Positions 1 to 8,531 of a stretch of 64,000 bases of DNA are shown here, piece after piece (within the stretch, counting starts at the first letter, position 1; each line of letters starts with the position of its first letter). Below the pieces are notes generated by a model. It had not been told where the DNA came from. It searched no databases and worked only from the letters and a program-made list of their open reading frames with translations. Origin of the DNA: Planococcus citreus. Its GTDB lineage: Bacteria > Bacillota > Bacilli > Bacillales_A > Planococcaceae. The translations under genes and the position numbers were made by a program. The DNA is taken from assembly GCF_003664125.1 (NCBI RefSeq), contig NZ_RCCP01000004.1, positions 310,001 through 374,000 of the forward strand. The letters run 5' to 3'.

Positions 1-1
1 G

Positions 2-436
2 CTGCGTCATTTGCAGCAGGAAATTCATAAAACGATCATTTTCGTCACCCACGACATGGACGAGGCCTTGAAAATCGCCGATACGATTGTCGTGATGAAG
101 GATGGGCAAGTCGAACAGATCGGGACGCCGCAACAATTGATCGATGAACCCGCCAATGAATTTGTGCGGAACTTTATCGGTACTGAACGCATTAACCAGA
201 AACGTTCATTTGGAGACCGGCGTTTGAAGGAATTCGTGTTCCTCTTCGATAAGGACTGGGCAGGAGAAGCTGAAGAGGTGGAAGCCAAATTGTCGGTTAG
301 CGATGCGCATCAGCTATTGGAACAAAGCGGCAAACCGCGCTTGGCTATAATCGATGAAGGAACATTAGTCGGCTTTGCCGGAGAGCGTGAATTGCTGAGG
401 GCTGCCCTCTATGATGAGAAGGAGGCGACTGCATGA
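2..436 (+). CDS. opuCA: OpuC-type ABC transporter ATP-binding protein (5' end outside window)
   Basis: C-terminal part of an ATPase that powers uptake of glycine betaine, carnitine or choline across the membrane. The visible part begins after the Walker B region and contains the H-loop (FVTHDMDEAL), then the typical sequence IADTIVVMKDGQVEQIGTPQQ. The last 60 or so residues look like a degenerate regulatory tail, where OpuCA proteins carry CBS domains. The reading frame is open to the left edge, so the start lies upstream. Its stop overlaps the permease start by 4 bases (ATGA), a sign of translational coupling. The family call is firm; OpuB versus OpuC cannot be told from this fragment. Confidence 0.88.
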   Translation: MRHLQQEIHKTIIFVTHDMDEALKIADTIVVMKDGQVEQIGTPQQLIDEPANEFVRNFIGTERINQKRSFGDRRLKEFVFLFDKDWAGEAEEVEAKLSVSDAHQLLEQSGKPRLAIIDEGTLVGFAGERELLRAALYDEKEATA

Positions 437-1071
437 ATGCATTTTTCGATACACTGGTAAGTCGTCAGGACATGATCCAAGATGCCTTTATCGAACATAT
501 TTATTTATCTTTCGTCGCTGTGGCGATCGGCATTGCAATCGCTTTGCCTACGGGTGTTATGATCGCCCGTTACCGGCGCTTTGCCGAACCGATTATCGGA
601 GTTACCGCGGTGTTCCAAACGATACCAAGTCTAGCTTTATTTGGATTTCTTGTGCCGATTCTTGGCATCGGTTCACCGACCGCATTAATTGCGCTGATTA
701 TTTATGCGCTATTGCCGATTTTGCGCAATACTTACGCCGGTATTGTCGGGGTCGATGGATCCACGATTGAAGCAGGGCGCGGAATGGGCATGACAAGAAC
801 ACAAATCCTGCGCCAGATTGAATTGCCGTTGGCGCTGCCGTTTATCATGGCCGGTATCCGTACCGCAACGGTATTGACAGTCGGCATCGCGACGCTCGCG
901 ACTTTTGTCGGAGCAGGCGGCCTTGGCGACATCATCTACCGGGGGCTGCAATCGTATAATAATTCGCTGGTGCTTGCCGGTGCATTGCCGGTTGCCTTAT
1001 TGGCGATCGGGTTTGATTTAATTTTGAAATGGATTGAAAAACGCGCCACGCCAAAAGGACTGAAAACCTAA
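433..1071 (+). CDS. opuCB: osmoprotectant ABC transporter permease
   Basis: Integral membrane subunit of the betaine/choline importer, 212 residues, the usual length for OpuCB or OpuCD. Five or six hydrophobic segments are visible, and the binding-protein-dependent permease loop (EAGRGMGMTRTQILRQIELP, about residues 117-136) that contacts the ATPase is intact. It overlaps the ATPase gene by 4 bases and is followed by the binding-protein gene. Bacillus opuC operons usually have a second permease after the binding protein; here a terminator follows instead, so the transporter may use a homodimer of this permease or a second permease gene outside the window. Confidence 0.9.
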   Translation: MNAFFDTLVSRQDMIQDAFIEHIYLSFVAVAIGIAIALPTGVMIARYRRFAEPIIGVTAVFQTIPSLALFGFLVPILGIGSPTALIALIIYALLPILRNTYAGIVGVDGSTIEAGRGMGMTRTQILRQIELPLALPFIMAGIRTATVLTVGIATLATFVGAGGLGDIIYRGLQSYNNSLVLAGALPVALLAIGFDLILKWIEKRATPKGLKT

Positions 1072-1153
1072 GTTTTTTGCCTGTGAGTTGAGGCGCGGCA
1101 GCAAACTGAATGAGCAAACAGGCTCGAAACGGGCCGAAAAGGGGGAAACAACA

Positions 1154-2047
1154 ATGAAAAAAACAGCATTTGGCGTATTGCTTGGCACATCTGCGATTCT
1201 TGCTGCCTGCAGCGGCGGCGCAGAGTCGGAACCAATCGTCATCGGGGGCAAGCCGTGGACAGAACAATACATCCTGCCGCATATTCTCGGGCAGTATATC
1301 GAAGCGAACTCGGACTATAGCGTGGAGTACGAAGAAGGGCTAGGGGAAGTGTCGATCTTGACGCCGGCACTCGAGCAAGGCGATATCGACCTGTACGTTG
1401 AATACACCGGAACCGGCCTGAAAGATGTATTGAAACGCGAGTCGACACCAGGCCAGTCTTCGGAGGAAGTATTGGAAGAAGTGCGTGCAGGATATGAAGA
1501 AGAACTCGACGCTACATGGCTCGAACCACTCGGGTTTGAAAATGGCTATACCTTGGCGTACGCCAAAGATTACGATGCGGAAACCTATTCAGACCTTGCG
1601 GAAATCTCCCAATCCGAAGACATGAGCTTCGGGGCACCCCACCCGTTTTATGAGCGCCAAGGAGACGGCTATGATGATATGGTAGCCACTTATCCATTCG
1701 AGTTTTCAGCAACTGAAAGTTTCGACCCGGCCATTATGTATGAAGCGGTGCAGAATGGTGACGTCGATGTCATCCCGGCGTTCACCACCGACAGCCGCAT
1801 TGACTTGTTCGACCTGAAGACGACGGAAGACGACCAGTCGTTCTTCCCGAAATACGATGCTGTACCGGTCGTCCGGATGGAAACGCTCGAAGAATATCCA
1901 GAACTTGAGGACTTGTTAAATGAGCTGGCCGGACAAATCACGGAAGAAGAAATGCTCGCGATGAATTCGCGTGTAGATGTGGACCAGGAGATTCCGAGCG
2001 AAGTAGCGCGTGACTTCCTCGTTGAAAAAGGCTTGATCGAAGAATGA
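1154..2047 (+). CDS. opuCC: glycine betaine/carnitine/choline-binding lipoprotein
   Basis: Substrate-binding protein anchored outside the membrane. The start ATG at 1154 follows GGGGGAAA and opens a lipoprotein signal peptide (MKKTAFGVLLG...) ending in the lipobox LAAC, with Cys about residue 21. The mature part (IVIGGKPWTEQYILPHIL..., then DIDLYVEYTGTG) is typical of the OpuAC/ProX quaternary-amine binding family. The open frame extends upstream to 1088, but that part has no ribosome site and would bury the signal peptide. It is the last gene of the operon, with a strong terminator 3 bases after the stop. Confidence 0.9.
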   Translation: MKKTAFGVLLGTSAILAACSGGAESEPIVIGGKPWTEQYILPHILGQYIEANSDYSVEYEEGLGEVSILTPALEQGDIDLYVEYTGTGLKDVLKRESTPGQSSEEVLEEVRAGYEEELDATWLEPLGFENGYTLAYAKDYDAETYSDLAEISQSEDMSFGAPHPFYERQGDGYDDMVATYPFEFSATESFDPAIMYEAVQNGDVDVIPAFTTDSRIDLFDLKTTEDDQSFFPKYDAVPVVRMETLEEYPELEDLLNELAGQITEEEMLAMNSRVDVDQEIPSEVARDFLVEKGLIEE

Positions 2048-2050
2048 TGA

Positions 2051-2085
2051 AAACCTCTGCAGCTACATGCTGCAGAGGTTTTTTG
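2051..2085 (+). terminator. rho-independent terminator of the opuC operon
   Basis: Perfect 9-bp stem CCTCTGCAG/CTGCAGAGG with a short loop, followed by TTTTTTG. Confidence 0.9.
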
Positions 2086-2156
2086 TTTGCGCGGAATTTC
2101 CCTTCGCGGTTTTTCGTGTAGTAATCCCTGGAGGATTCTTGTACAATAAATGAAGG

Positions 2157-2174
2157 TGAGTGAATAGTCATTCA
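2157..2174 (+). promoter_or_regulatory. FadR-type operator upstream of the acyl-CoA degradation operon
   Basis: The 18 bases TGAGTGAATAGTCATTCA match the Bacillus subtilis FadR (YsiA) consensus TGAATGAMTANTCATTCA at 17 of 18 positions. The site lies 49 bases upstream of the thiolase start and about 10 bases after a possible -10 (TACAAT, 2142-2147), a position suited to repression that is lifted by long-chain acyl-CoA. No clear -35 element was found. The consensus is recalled from the family; the match is read directly. Confidence 0.75.
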
Positions 2175-2222
2175 ATTCAGTTTAATTATATGGAAGCGAT
2201 TTCAAAATGGGAGTGATCAGGA

Positions 2223-3374
2223 ATGAAAGAAGTAGTCATCGTTGAAGGTGTCCGGTCGCCAGTCGGCCGGCGCAAAGGCCAATTCCGGGAGATGCGACCG
2301 GACGAACTGGCAGCTGTCGTGATAGAAGAATTGGTGAACCGCGCCGGCGTCGATAAAGGCATGGTGGAAGACGTCATTCTCGGCTGTGTCTCTCAATCGG
2401 GTGAGCAAGGCGGCAATATCGCCAGAACGGCGGCATTGATTGCCGGATTCCCGGACTTTGTGCCGGGGGTTACCATCGACCGCCAATGCGGATCGAGTCA
2501 GCAAGCTGTTCATTTCGGTGCGCAGGCGATTCTTTCCGGCGATATGGACATTGTTATTGCGGGCGGTGTGGAAAGCATGACGCGCGTCCCCATGTTCTCC
2601 AATATGCAAGGGGCGAAGCCGAGTAAAAAACTGACGGATCAATACGAAATCATTAATCAAGGGCTTTCAGCAGAACGCATTGCTGAAAAATGGGGGTTCA
2701 GCCGGCAACAATTGGATGCTTACGCAGTAAAGAGCCACGAACGTGCGCAGCACGCGATCGATGCAGGGCTTTACGACAAGGAAATCGTCTCAATAGATGT
2801 ATCGGATGAACAAGGTGATTTCCAGAAAGTCACGACAGATGAAGGGCCAAGGCCTGGAACGACCGAAGGCGTGCTCGCCGGCTTAAAGCCAGCATTCGAT
2901 GAACAAGGCGTCATCACAGCAGGCAACGCCAGTCAAATGAGCGACGGGGCATCCGCTGTTTTATTGATGTCAAAAGAAAAAGCGCAGGAACTTGGCTTAA
3001 AACCGAAAGCGCGTATACTTGCCCGCACGGTTGTTGGATCGGATCCGACTTTGATGCTGACGGGGCCGATCGCCGCGACGAAAAAAGTACTGGAGAAAGC
3101 GGGACTATCAATTGAGGATATGGACCGCTATGAAGTGAATGAAGCATTTGCGCCTGTTCCGCTCGCGTGGCTATCGGATATCGGGGGAGATCCGGATAAG
3201 CTTAACGTCAATGGCGGCGCTATTGCACTGGGACATCCTCTAGGTGCGACCGGCACGAAATTATTGGTATCGCTTGTGCATGAACTGGAACGTTCTGGCA
3301 GTCGCTACGGCTTGCTGGCGATTTGCGAAGGCATGGGGATGGCCAATGCAACAATTATTGAACGGATCAATTAA
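2223..3374 (+). CDS. thiolase (acetyl-CoA C-acyltransferase)
   Basis: Catalyses the thiolytic last step of beta-oxidation, 3-ketoacyl-CoA + CoA to acetyl-CoA (or propionyl-CoA) and a shortened acyl-CoA. At 383 residues it has the usual thiolase length. The nucleophile Cys89 lies in DRQCGSSQ, His338 in GHPLGATG and the second catalytic Cys368 in AICEGMG. It is the first gene of a four-gene operon behind a FadR-type box. The later genes (branched-type acyl-CoA dehydrogenase, SDR, racemase-like protein) suggest a degradative role on branched acyl-CoAs rather than acetoacetyl-CoA synthesis, but substrate length cannot be read from the sequence. Confidence 0.92.
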   Translation: MKEVVIVEGVRSPVGRRKGQFREMRPDELAAVVIEELVNRAGVDKGMVEDVILGCVSQSGEQGGNIARTAALIAGFPDFVPGVTIDRQCGSSQQAVHFGAQAILSGDMDIVIAGGVESMTRVPMFSNMQGAKPSKKLTDQYEIINQGLSAERIAEKWGFSRQQLDAYAVKSHERAQHAIDAGLYDKEIVSIDVSDEQGDFQKVTTDEGPRPGTTEGVLAGLKPAFDEQGVITAGNASQMSDGASAVLLMSKEKAQELGLKPKARILARTVVGSDPTLMLTGPIAATKKVLEKAGLSIEDMDRYEVNEAFAPVPLAWLSDIGGDPDKLNVNGGAIALGHPLGATGTKLLVSLVHELERSGSRYGLLAICEGMGMANATIIERIN

Positions 3375-3407
3375 CTAGATAAAGACACAGCCAAAGGGGA
3401 GAATGGA

Positions 3408-4178
3408 ATGGATTTTTCTAAAGTGAAAGCCATCGTCACGGGCGGTGCATCGGGTCTTGGTGAAGCGACCGTACGCCATATCGCAGAAAACGGTGGACGC
3501 GCGGTGATCTTTGATTTGAACGAAGAGCGTGCGCAACAGGTGATGGCTGATTTTGGTGAAGGGCAAGTCAGTTATTTCGGGACGGATGTAACAAACGCAC
3601 TGCAAGTAGAAGAAAATGTAAGAATGGCGGTCGGTCAGCTTGGCCATGTCAATCTCCTGGTCAATTGCGCAGGCATCGGCACACCCGGAAAAGTCGTATC
3701 GAAAGGACAGCCGCTTGCGCTTGAGCGTTTCGAACAAGTCATCCAAGTCAATTTGATCGGCAGTTTCAACGTATTGCGCGCCGTTGCAGCAGCTATGCAA
3801 AATAACGAGCCGAATGAAAATGGCGAACGCGGTGTCATCATTTCGACCGCATCCGTCGCGGCATTTGAAGGACAGATCGGGCAAGCGGCCTATAGCGCAT
3901 CAAAAGGCGGCATCGTCTCGATGACCTTGCCGATTGCGCGTGAATTCGCGCGTGATGGCATCCGCGTCATGGCCATTGCGCCAGGTCTCATGAAAACGCC
4001 GATGTTCGACGGTTTACCGGAATCCGCCATCGCTTCGCTTTCTGCGACAGTGCCATTTCCGGCACGTCTCGGACACCCTGCTGAATACGCGAAATTGGTC
4101 GCAAGCATTGTTGAAAATCCGCTATTGAATGGCGAAGTGATCCGCTTGGACGGCGCGATCCGCATGCAGCCGAAATAA
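3408..4178 (+). CDS. SDR-family 3-hydroxyacyl-CoA dehydrogenase-like protein
   Basis: Short-chain dehydrogenase, 256 residues. The NAD-binding TGGASGLG motif is at about residues 10-17 with an acidic residue ending strand 2 (FDLNEE), which favours NAD over NADP. The NCAG motif, catalytic Ser and Tyr162-Lys166 (YSASK) are all present. The overall pattern (insert around residues 125-132, ending GEVIRLDGAIRMQPK) resembles the 17-beta-HSD10 or 2-methyl-3-hydroxybutyryl-CoA dehydrogenase group. Together with its neighbours it would supply the hydroxyacyl-CoA oxidation step of beta-oxidation. The start has AAAGGGGAG just upstream. Confidence 0.85.
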   Translation: MDFSKVKAIVTGGASGLGEATVRHIAENGGRAVIFDLNEERAQQVMADFGEGQVSYFGTDVTNALQVEENVRMAVGQLGHVNLLVNCAGIGTPGKVVSKGQPLALERFEQVIQVNLIGSFNVLRAVAAAMQNNEPNENGERGVIISTASVAAFEGQIGQAAYSASKGGIVSMTLPIAREFARDGIRVMAIAPGLMKTPMFDGLPESAIASLSATVPFPARLGHPAEYAKLVASIVENPLLNGEVIRLDGAIRMQPK

Positions 4179-4199
4179 AGTGAAAAGGGGATGGGAGAA

Positions 4200-5348
4200 A
4201 TGGCAAGATACCGTTTTGAAGAAGAAGAGCATACGATGTTCCGCAAATCTTTGCGCAAGTTTTTGGAAAAAGAAGCGGTGCCGCATTATGAACAATGGGA
4301 AAAAGACCGCCTGATCCCGAAGTCGTTCTGGAGACAGCTCGGCGATATGGGCTTTTTATGCCCTCAAGTCGAAGAGCAGTACGGCGGGCTGGGTCTTGAT
4401 TTCCGCTACGGCGTCATTATCGGTGAAGAAATGGAGCGAGTGGGGGCGAGCTTGACGGGAGTCGGGCTGCATAATGATATTACAGTGCCTTATATTGAAG
4501 CATATGGAACAGAACAGCAGAAACAGGATTGGCTGCCGGGCTGCATCAGCGGTGAGTATATTACCGCAATTGCGATGACGGAACCAGGCGCTGGGTCCGA
4601 CCTCGCCAATATTTCGGCCACAGCTGTTAAAGACGGCGATCATTATATCGTCAACGGCCAGAAAACCTTTATTACCAACGGCATCAATTCGACGCATGTA
4701 TTGGTGGTCGTCAAGACCGACTTGAAAGCGGAACCGAAGCATAAAGGCATTTCGCTCTTGATGGTCGAAGAAGGGACGCCAGGGTTTACGAAAGGGCGCA
4801 AGCTCGATAAAGTCGGGCTTCATGCGCAGGATACGTCCGAGCTGTATTTCGAGGATTGCAAAGTCCCGGCCGCCAACCTGGTCGGCGAAGAAAACAAAGG
4901 CTTTACATACTTGATGGAAAAATTGCAGCAGGAGCGGCTCGTCGTGGCATTGGCCGCTCAAATCGCATCGGAAGATATGCTGGAGATGACGATGGATTAT
5001 GTGAAATCCCGCAAAGCATTCGGCAAGCCGATCAGCGCATTCCAGAACACTCAATTCAAACTGGTGGAAATGGCGACTGAAATCGAACTTGGCAAAGCGT
5101 TTCTTGAATCCTTAATTGAAGAGCATATGGCCGGAAAAGACGTCGTCTCGAAAGTGTCGATGGCAAAATACTGGCTGACGGATACGGCGAAGAAAATATC
5201 GGGTGAATGCATGCAATTGCATGGCGGCTACGGCTATATGGAAGAATACAAGATCGCCCGGCGCTACCGTGACATTCCAGTTGCTGCGATTTATGCCGGT
5301 TCGAATGAAATCATGAAAACCATCATCGCCAAACGGATGGGGCTCTAA
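4200..5348 (+). CDS. acyl-CoA dehydrogenase, isovaleryl/long-chain type active site
   Basis: FAD enzyme that introduces the alpha-beta double bond into acyl-CoA, 382 residues. The signature AMTEPGAGSDLA and the C-terminal GGYGYMEEY are present. The catalytic base appears to be Glu245 in QQERLVV, as in isovaleryl- and long-chain acyl-CoA dehydrogenases; the position used by medium- and short-chain enzymes (YEGT) is Ala366 (YAGS). This points to a branched or bulky substrate. An upstream in-frame ATG at 4191 abuts the AAGGGG ribosome site, whereas ATG 4200 is spaced 9 bases from it, so the latter is chosen. Confidence 0.9.
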   Translation: MARYRFEEEEHTMFRKSLRKFLEKEAVPHYEQWEKDRLIPKSFWRQLGDMGFLCPQVEEQYGGLGLDFRYGVIIGEEMERVGASLTGVGLHNDITVPYIEAYGTEQQKQDWLPGCISGEYITAIAMTEPGAGSDLANISATAVKDGDHYIVNGQKTFITNGINSTHVLVVVKTDLKAEPKHKGISLLMVEEGTPGFTKGRKLDKVGLHAQDTSELYFEDCKVPAANLVGEENKGFTYLMEKLQQERLVVALAAQIASEDMLEMTMDYVKSRKAFGKPISAFQNTQFKLVEMATEIELGKAFLESLIEEHMAGKDVVSKVSMAKYWLTDTAKKISGECMQLHGGYGYMEEYKIARRYRDIPVAAIYAGSNEIMKTIIAKRMGL

Positions 5349-6332
5349 ATGGAAAAGGCGCTGACAGGCGTCCGTATCTTGGATGTGACGTATTACGTTC
5401 CTGGACCATTTGCCGGCATGCGGCTCGCTGAACTCGGTGCAGACGTCATCAAAATCGAGCCTCCCACAGGTGATCCGTCGCGCAGGATGGGCGGCGGCCT
5501 TGTGCATAGCGCGCATAACGCCGGTAAACAAATTGTCCATCTGGACTTGAAATCCGAAAGCGGCAAACAAGAGATGCTCGAGCTCGTGCGTTCTGCTGAC
5601 GCTCTCATCGAAACTTTCCGTCCGGGAGTCATGAAAAAGCTGGGGCTGGATTATGAAAGCGTCCAAGAGCATAAAAGCGATATCGTCTATTGTTCGCTAT
5701 CGGGGTATGGGCAAGTAGGCAAGCTTGCGCATCTTGGCAGCCATGACCTCAATTACCTTGCGCTTTCGGGTGCCTTGGACCAACTCCGCGATAAAGTCGG
5801 GCGGCCAGTGCATCCGACCAATACGCTCGCCGATTATACCGGGGGCTTGCTTGCATCTGAACAGATCCTTGCCGCGTTGATCCGGAAGTTCCGGACGGGC
5901 GAGGGAGCTTATCTGGATATTGCGCTTGCAGAAGTGATGGCGGAGTTTCTGCCAAATCACGATGCGTACACGAAAGCGGGCTTGTCGGATCACGGCGTTC
6001 CGGAAATCGGCGGCGGGCGCATCAGCTATGCGATTTACGAAACGAAGGACGGACGCTTCGTGACGCTCGGTGCTTTGGAAGAAAAGTTCTGGCGCAATTT
6101 CTGTGAACTGGCGGGACGTCCCGACTGGCTGTCTTGGGGAGAGTGCGCCCCGGGCACGTCGGAGCACGGGCAAGTCGAGGCGTTTTTCAAATCGAAGAAC
6201 TGGGAAGAGTGGTATGGGTTGTCGCTCGTTCAAGACTGCTGCCTGGCACCGGTCTTGACGGCGGATGAGCGCCATCGCCATCCTTTTTTCCTTGGCCGGG
6301 CGCCTGGCGTGAAAACCAGCAAAGTGCGCTGA
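5349..6332 (+). CDS. CaiB/BaiF family protein, alpha-methylacyl-CoA racemase-like, short C terminus
   Basis: Family of CoA transferases and 2-methylacyl-CoA racemases. It starts on the base after the preceding stop. His132 (in GSHDLNYLALSG) and Asp162 (in LADYTGG) have the same 30-residue spacing as the catalytic His126/Asp156 pair of alpha-methylacyl-CoA racemase, and the general transferase Asp motif is not obvious, so racemase is the better guess. At 327 residues it is shorter than most members (about 360-400): it ends soon after the APVLT segment. This may be a natural short form or a C-terminal loss. It fits a pathway that must convert 2R- to 2S-methyl acyl-CoA. Confidence 0.8.
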   Translation: MEKALTGVRILDVTYYVPGPFAGMRLAELGADVIKIEPPTGDPSRRMGGGLVHSAHNAGKQIVHLDLKSESGKQEMLELVRSADALIETFRPGVMKKLGLDYESVQEHKSDIVYCSLSGYGQVGKLAHLGSHDLNYLALSGALDQLRDKVGRPVHPTNTLADYTGGLLASEQILAALIRKFRTGEGAYLDIALAEVMAEFLPNHDAYTKAGLSDHGVPEIGGGRISYAIYETKDGRFVTLGALEEKFWRNFCELAGRPDWLSWGECAPGTSEHGQVEAFFKSKNWEEWYGLSLVQDCCLAPVLTADERHRHPFFLGRAPGVKTSKVR

Positions 6333-6378
6333 ACCGAGACGATTGACTGGTGCGTGTAGAGAAGTTGGAGTTTGTCAC

Positions 6379-6407
6379 TTGACAGAATATACAAAACCTT
6401 TTAGTAT
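6379..6407 (+). promoter_or_regulatory. SigA promoter of the trp operon
   Basis: TTGACA at 6379-6384, 17-base spacer, TAGTAT at 6402-6407. Transcription would begin near 6414 and enter the T-box leader. Confidence 0.8.
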
Positions 6408-6413
6408 GAAGGA

Positions 6414-6737
6414 CAACTTGTTGGTAGCGGCAAGTCTATTCGAGAGAAGAGTTAGCAGAGACGAGAACAGAAGAGTTGTAAATCGAGGAATGAGACGAGT
6501 AGGCAGTGGCGTCTATTTAGAGAGTCAGCGGGTGGTGGAAGCTGATTAGAAGCGCTGTGCGAATGGACTTATGAGAGCCAGCCGGAAAGCGGAAGCGAGT
6601 ATGGCGGACGTATCCCTGCGTTAAAGGGAAAGGCTTAAGAAGCCTGTTTGAGTGAGTGCAAAATGCATTAATGCGTGGTGGTACCGCGGTTAAAACCGTC
6701 CCCGCAACCGGAATAGACCCCGGTTGCGGGGATTTTT
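6414..6737 (+). promoter_or_regulatory. tryptophan T-box riboswitch leader
   Basis: Untranslated leader that senses uncharged tRNA-Trp and lets transcription continue into trpD. Stem I features include AGAGAGTCAG and GGGTGGTGGAAGCTGA (about 6520-6545). The specifier is the Trp codon TGG at 6564-6566 in the context GAATGGAC. The invariant T-box TGGTACCGCGG is at 6679-6689. It overlaps the antiterminator side of the terminator at 6699-6737. The start is placed from the upstream promoter and is approximate. Confidence 0.93.
6699..6737 (+). terminator. T-box-controlled intrinsic terminator
   Basis: Perfect 13-bp stem (6699-6711 with 6720-6732, TCCCCGCAACCGG and its complement) followed by TTTTT. 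It would form when tRNA-Trp is charged. Confidence 0.93.
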
Positions 6738-6768
6738 GTATTTAAAAACGAGACGAGGAGAGATTGAG

Positions 6769-7761
6769 ATGAGCAGAGCAGAGAATATGAATGAACATAC
6801 AATGAAACAGCGAGCATTGGAATTATTGGAAGGGCGCATAGATCGCCAGCAGATGAAAAAATTTTTGAAGGAATTGCACGAAAAAGGCGAGACGGCTGAT
6901 GAATTGGTCGGCATGGTCCTGGCGATGCGAGAGAAAGCAGTGAAGCTTCCTGAAATGGCAGGCGAGCTGGTGGATGTTTGCGGAACCGGCGGCGACAAAT
7001 CCTTTAGCTTCAATATCAGCACATTGACGGCTTTCGTGTTGGCGGGCTGCGGCATGAGCGTCGCAAAGCACGGCAACCGAAGCGTCTCCAGCAAAACGGG
7101 CAGTTCTGATTTATTGGAGGAGATCGGAATTTCCACTCAATTGGCTGTAGAGGAACTGCCGGCACTCGTCGAACAGACAGGCATCGCCTTTTTGTTCGCG
7201 CCGGCGATCCATCCGGCACTTGGTGGCTTGCGCGAAGTGCGCAAGGAAATCGGCACGCCGACCATCTTCAACTTGGTCGGCCCGCTGGCGAATCCTTTGC
7301 CGATCGCCATCCAAATGAGCGGCGTCTACCGCCCGGACATGATGGAACCGATGGCAGATGCCTTGATGCGCCTTGGCAGAAAGCGCGGGGCGATTGTCCA
7401 CGGGGCAGGCGGGCTGGATGAATTGTCTCTTGCGGGGACCAACCAATTGATCGTCTTTGACGAACAAGGCAAACGCAGCATGACGGTCCATCCTCATGAA
7501 GTCGGGCTGGAAACGGCGCCGATCGAGGCGATTCGTGGAGGCGATTCGAAGCGCAATGCTGAAATCTTCAAAGAAGTTATCGAAGGGAATCCTAGTGCTT
7601 ATTTGGATACGGTAGCATTGAATGCGGGAACGGTGCTTTATGTGAGCGGCCGTGCAGCAAGCATTTCAGAAGGCGTACATCAGGCGAGAAAATCAATCAT
7701 TTCAGGCGAAACGGCGCGTGTGTATGAATTGCACCGCCTAGCATCGGGGGTGCTCGTATGA
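6769..7761 (+). CDS. trpD: anthranilate phosphoribosyltransferase
   Basis: Joins anthranilate and PRPP, the second step of tryptophan synthesis. It has 330 residues from ATG 6769, which follows AGGAGAG by 7 bases; the open frame reaches back into the terminator but has no ribosome site there. The PRPP loop DVCGTGGDKSFSFNIST, KHGNRSVSSKTGSSD and LVGPLANP motifs are intact. It is the first gene after the T-box, the place taken by trpE in Bacillus. Its stop overlaps trpC by 4 bases. Confidence 0.96.
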   Translation: MSRAENMNEHTMKQRALELLEGRIDRQQMKKFLKELHEKGETADELVGMVLAMREKAVKLPEMAGELVDVCGTGGDKSFSFNISTLTAFVLAGCGMSVAKHGNRSVSSKTGSSDLLEEIGISTQLAVEELPALVEQTGIAFLFAPAIHPALGGLREVRKEIGTPTIFNLVGPLANPLPIAIQMSGVYRPDMMEPMADALMRLGRKRGAIVHGAGGLDELSLAGTNQLIVFDEQGKRSMTVHPHEVGLETAPIEAIRGGDSKRNAEIFKEVIEGNPSAYLDTVALNAGTVLYVSGRAASISEGVHQARKSIISGETARVYELHRLASGVLV

Positions 7762-8531
7762 CCATATTGGACAAAATCATGGAAACCAAGCGGCAGGAAA
7801 TCACTGCTTATGAAAACAGTTATCCCAAAACCGAGCGATATCCGGACAAACCAAAACTCATCGACAGCTTGCGGAAAAGCCGCGGAGTCATTTCGGAAAT
7901 CAAGCGCGCATCTCCGTCAAAAGGCGCCATCCGCATGGAAGTGGATGTCGTGGAACAGGCCCGCCAATATGAGGGGGCCGGTGCAGCCGCCATTTCCGTA
8001 TTGACGGATGAGCAATATTTTAAAGGATCCATTGAAGATTTGAAGAAAGTGGCGCGCGCGGTTTCGGTTCCGGTGTTGTGCAAAGATTTCATGGTCAGCG
8101 AAATCCAGATCGAACGGGCGCAAGCGGCTGGAGCAACGATCATTCTATTGATCGTCGCAGCGCTTAAAGATACGGAGCTCGAGCGATTATTCCACTATGC
8201 GGATTCACTCGGCTTGGAAATCCTCGTGGAAGTGCATGATGCAGGAGAGTTGGAAAAAGCCGTCGCGCTCGGTGCGCAATTGATCGGCGTCAATAACCGC
8301 AATTTAAAGACTTTTGAAGTGTCATTGGAGCGGACGGCGGAATTGGCTGAGAAATTTGCGTTCGACAGCGGCTCGGTGCTGATCAGCGAGAGTGGCATGA
8401 ACGATGCGGCGGATGCGCACAAAGCTTACGAACTCGGCGCACAAGGGGTATTGGTCGGGGAAGCGTTGATGCGTTCAGAAAATCCGGCAGCCTGGATTCG
8501 CCAGGCAACAGGACAGGAGGCAGCGCAATGA
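7758..8531 (+). CDS. trpC: indole-3-glycerol phosphate synthase
   Basis: TIM-barrel enzyme that closes the indole ring of CdRP (fourth step of tryptophan synthesis), 257 residues. Typical motifs are [55 protein letters not shown] and SESGM. It is coupled to trpD and to the next gene by ATGA overlaps, so the whole set is probably translated from one mRNA under T-box control. Confidence 0.96.
   Translation: MTILDKIMETKRQEITAYENSYPKTERYPDKPKLIDSLRKSRGVISEIKRASPSKGAIRMEVDVVEQARQYEGAGAAAISVLTDEQYFKGSIEDLKKVARAVSVPVLCKDFMVSEIQIERAQAAGATIILLIVAALKDTELERLFHYADSLGLEILVEVHDAGELEKAVALGAQLIGVNNRNLKTFEVSLERTAELAEKFAFDSGSVLISESGMNDAADAHKAYELGAQGVLVGEALMRSENPAAWIRQATGQEAAQ

Noticed and set aside
4356-5054. 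232-codon minus-strand frame
   Set aside because: Shadow of the acyl-CoA dehydrogenase gene; no family features or start signals.
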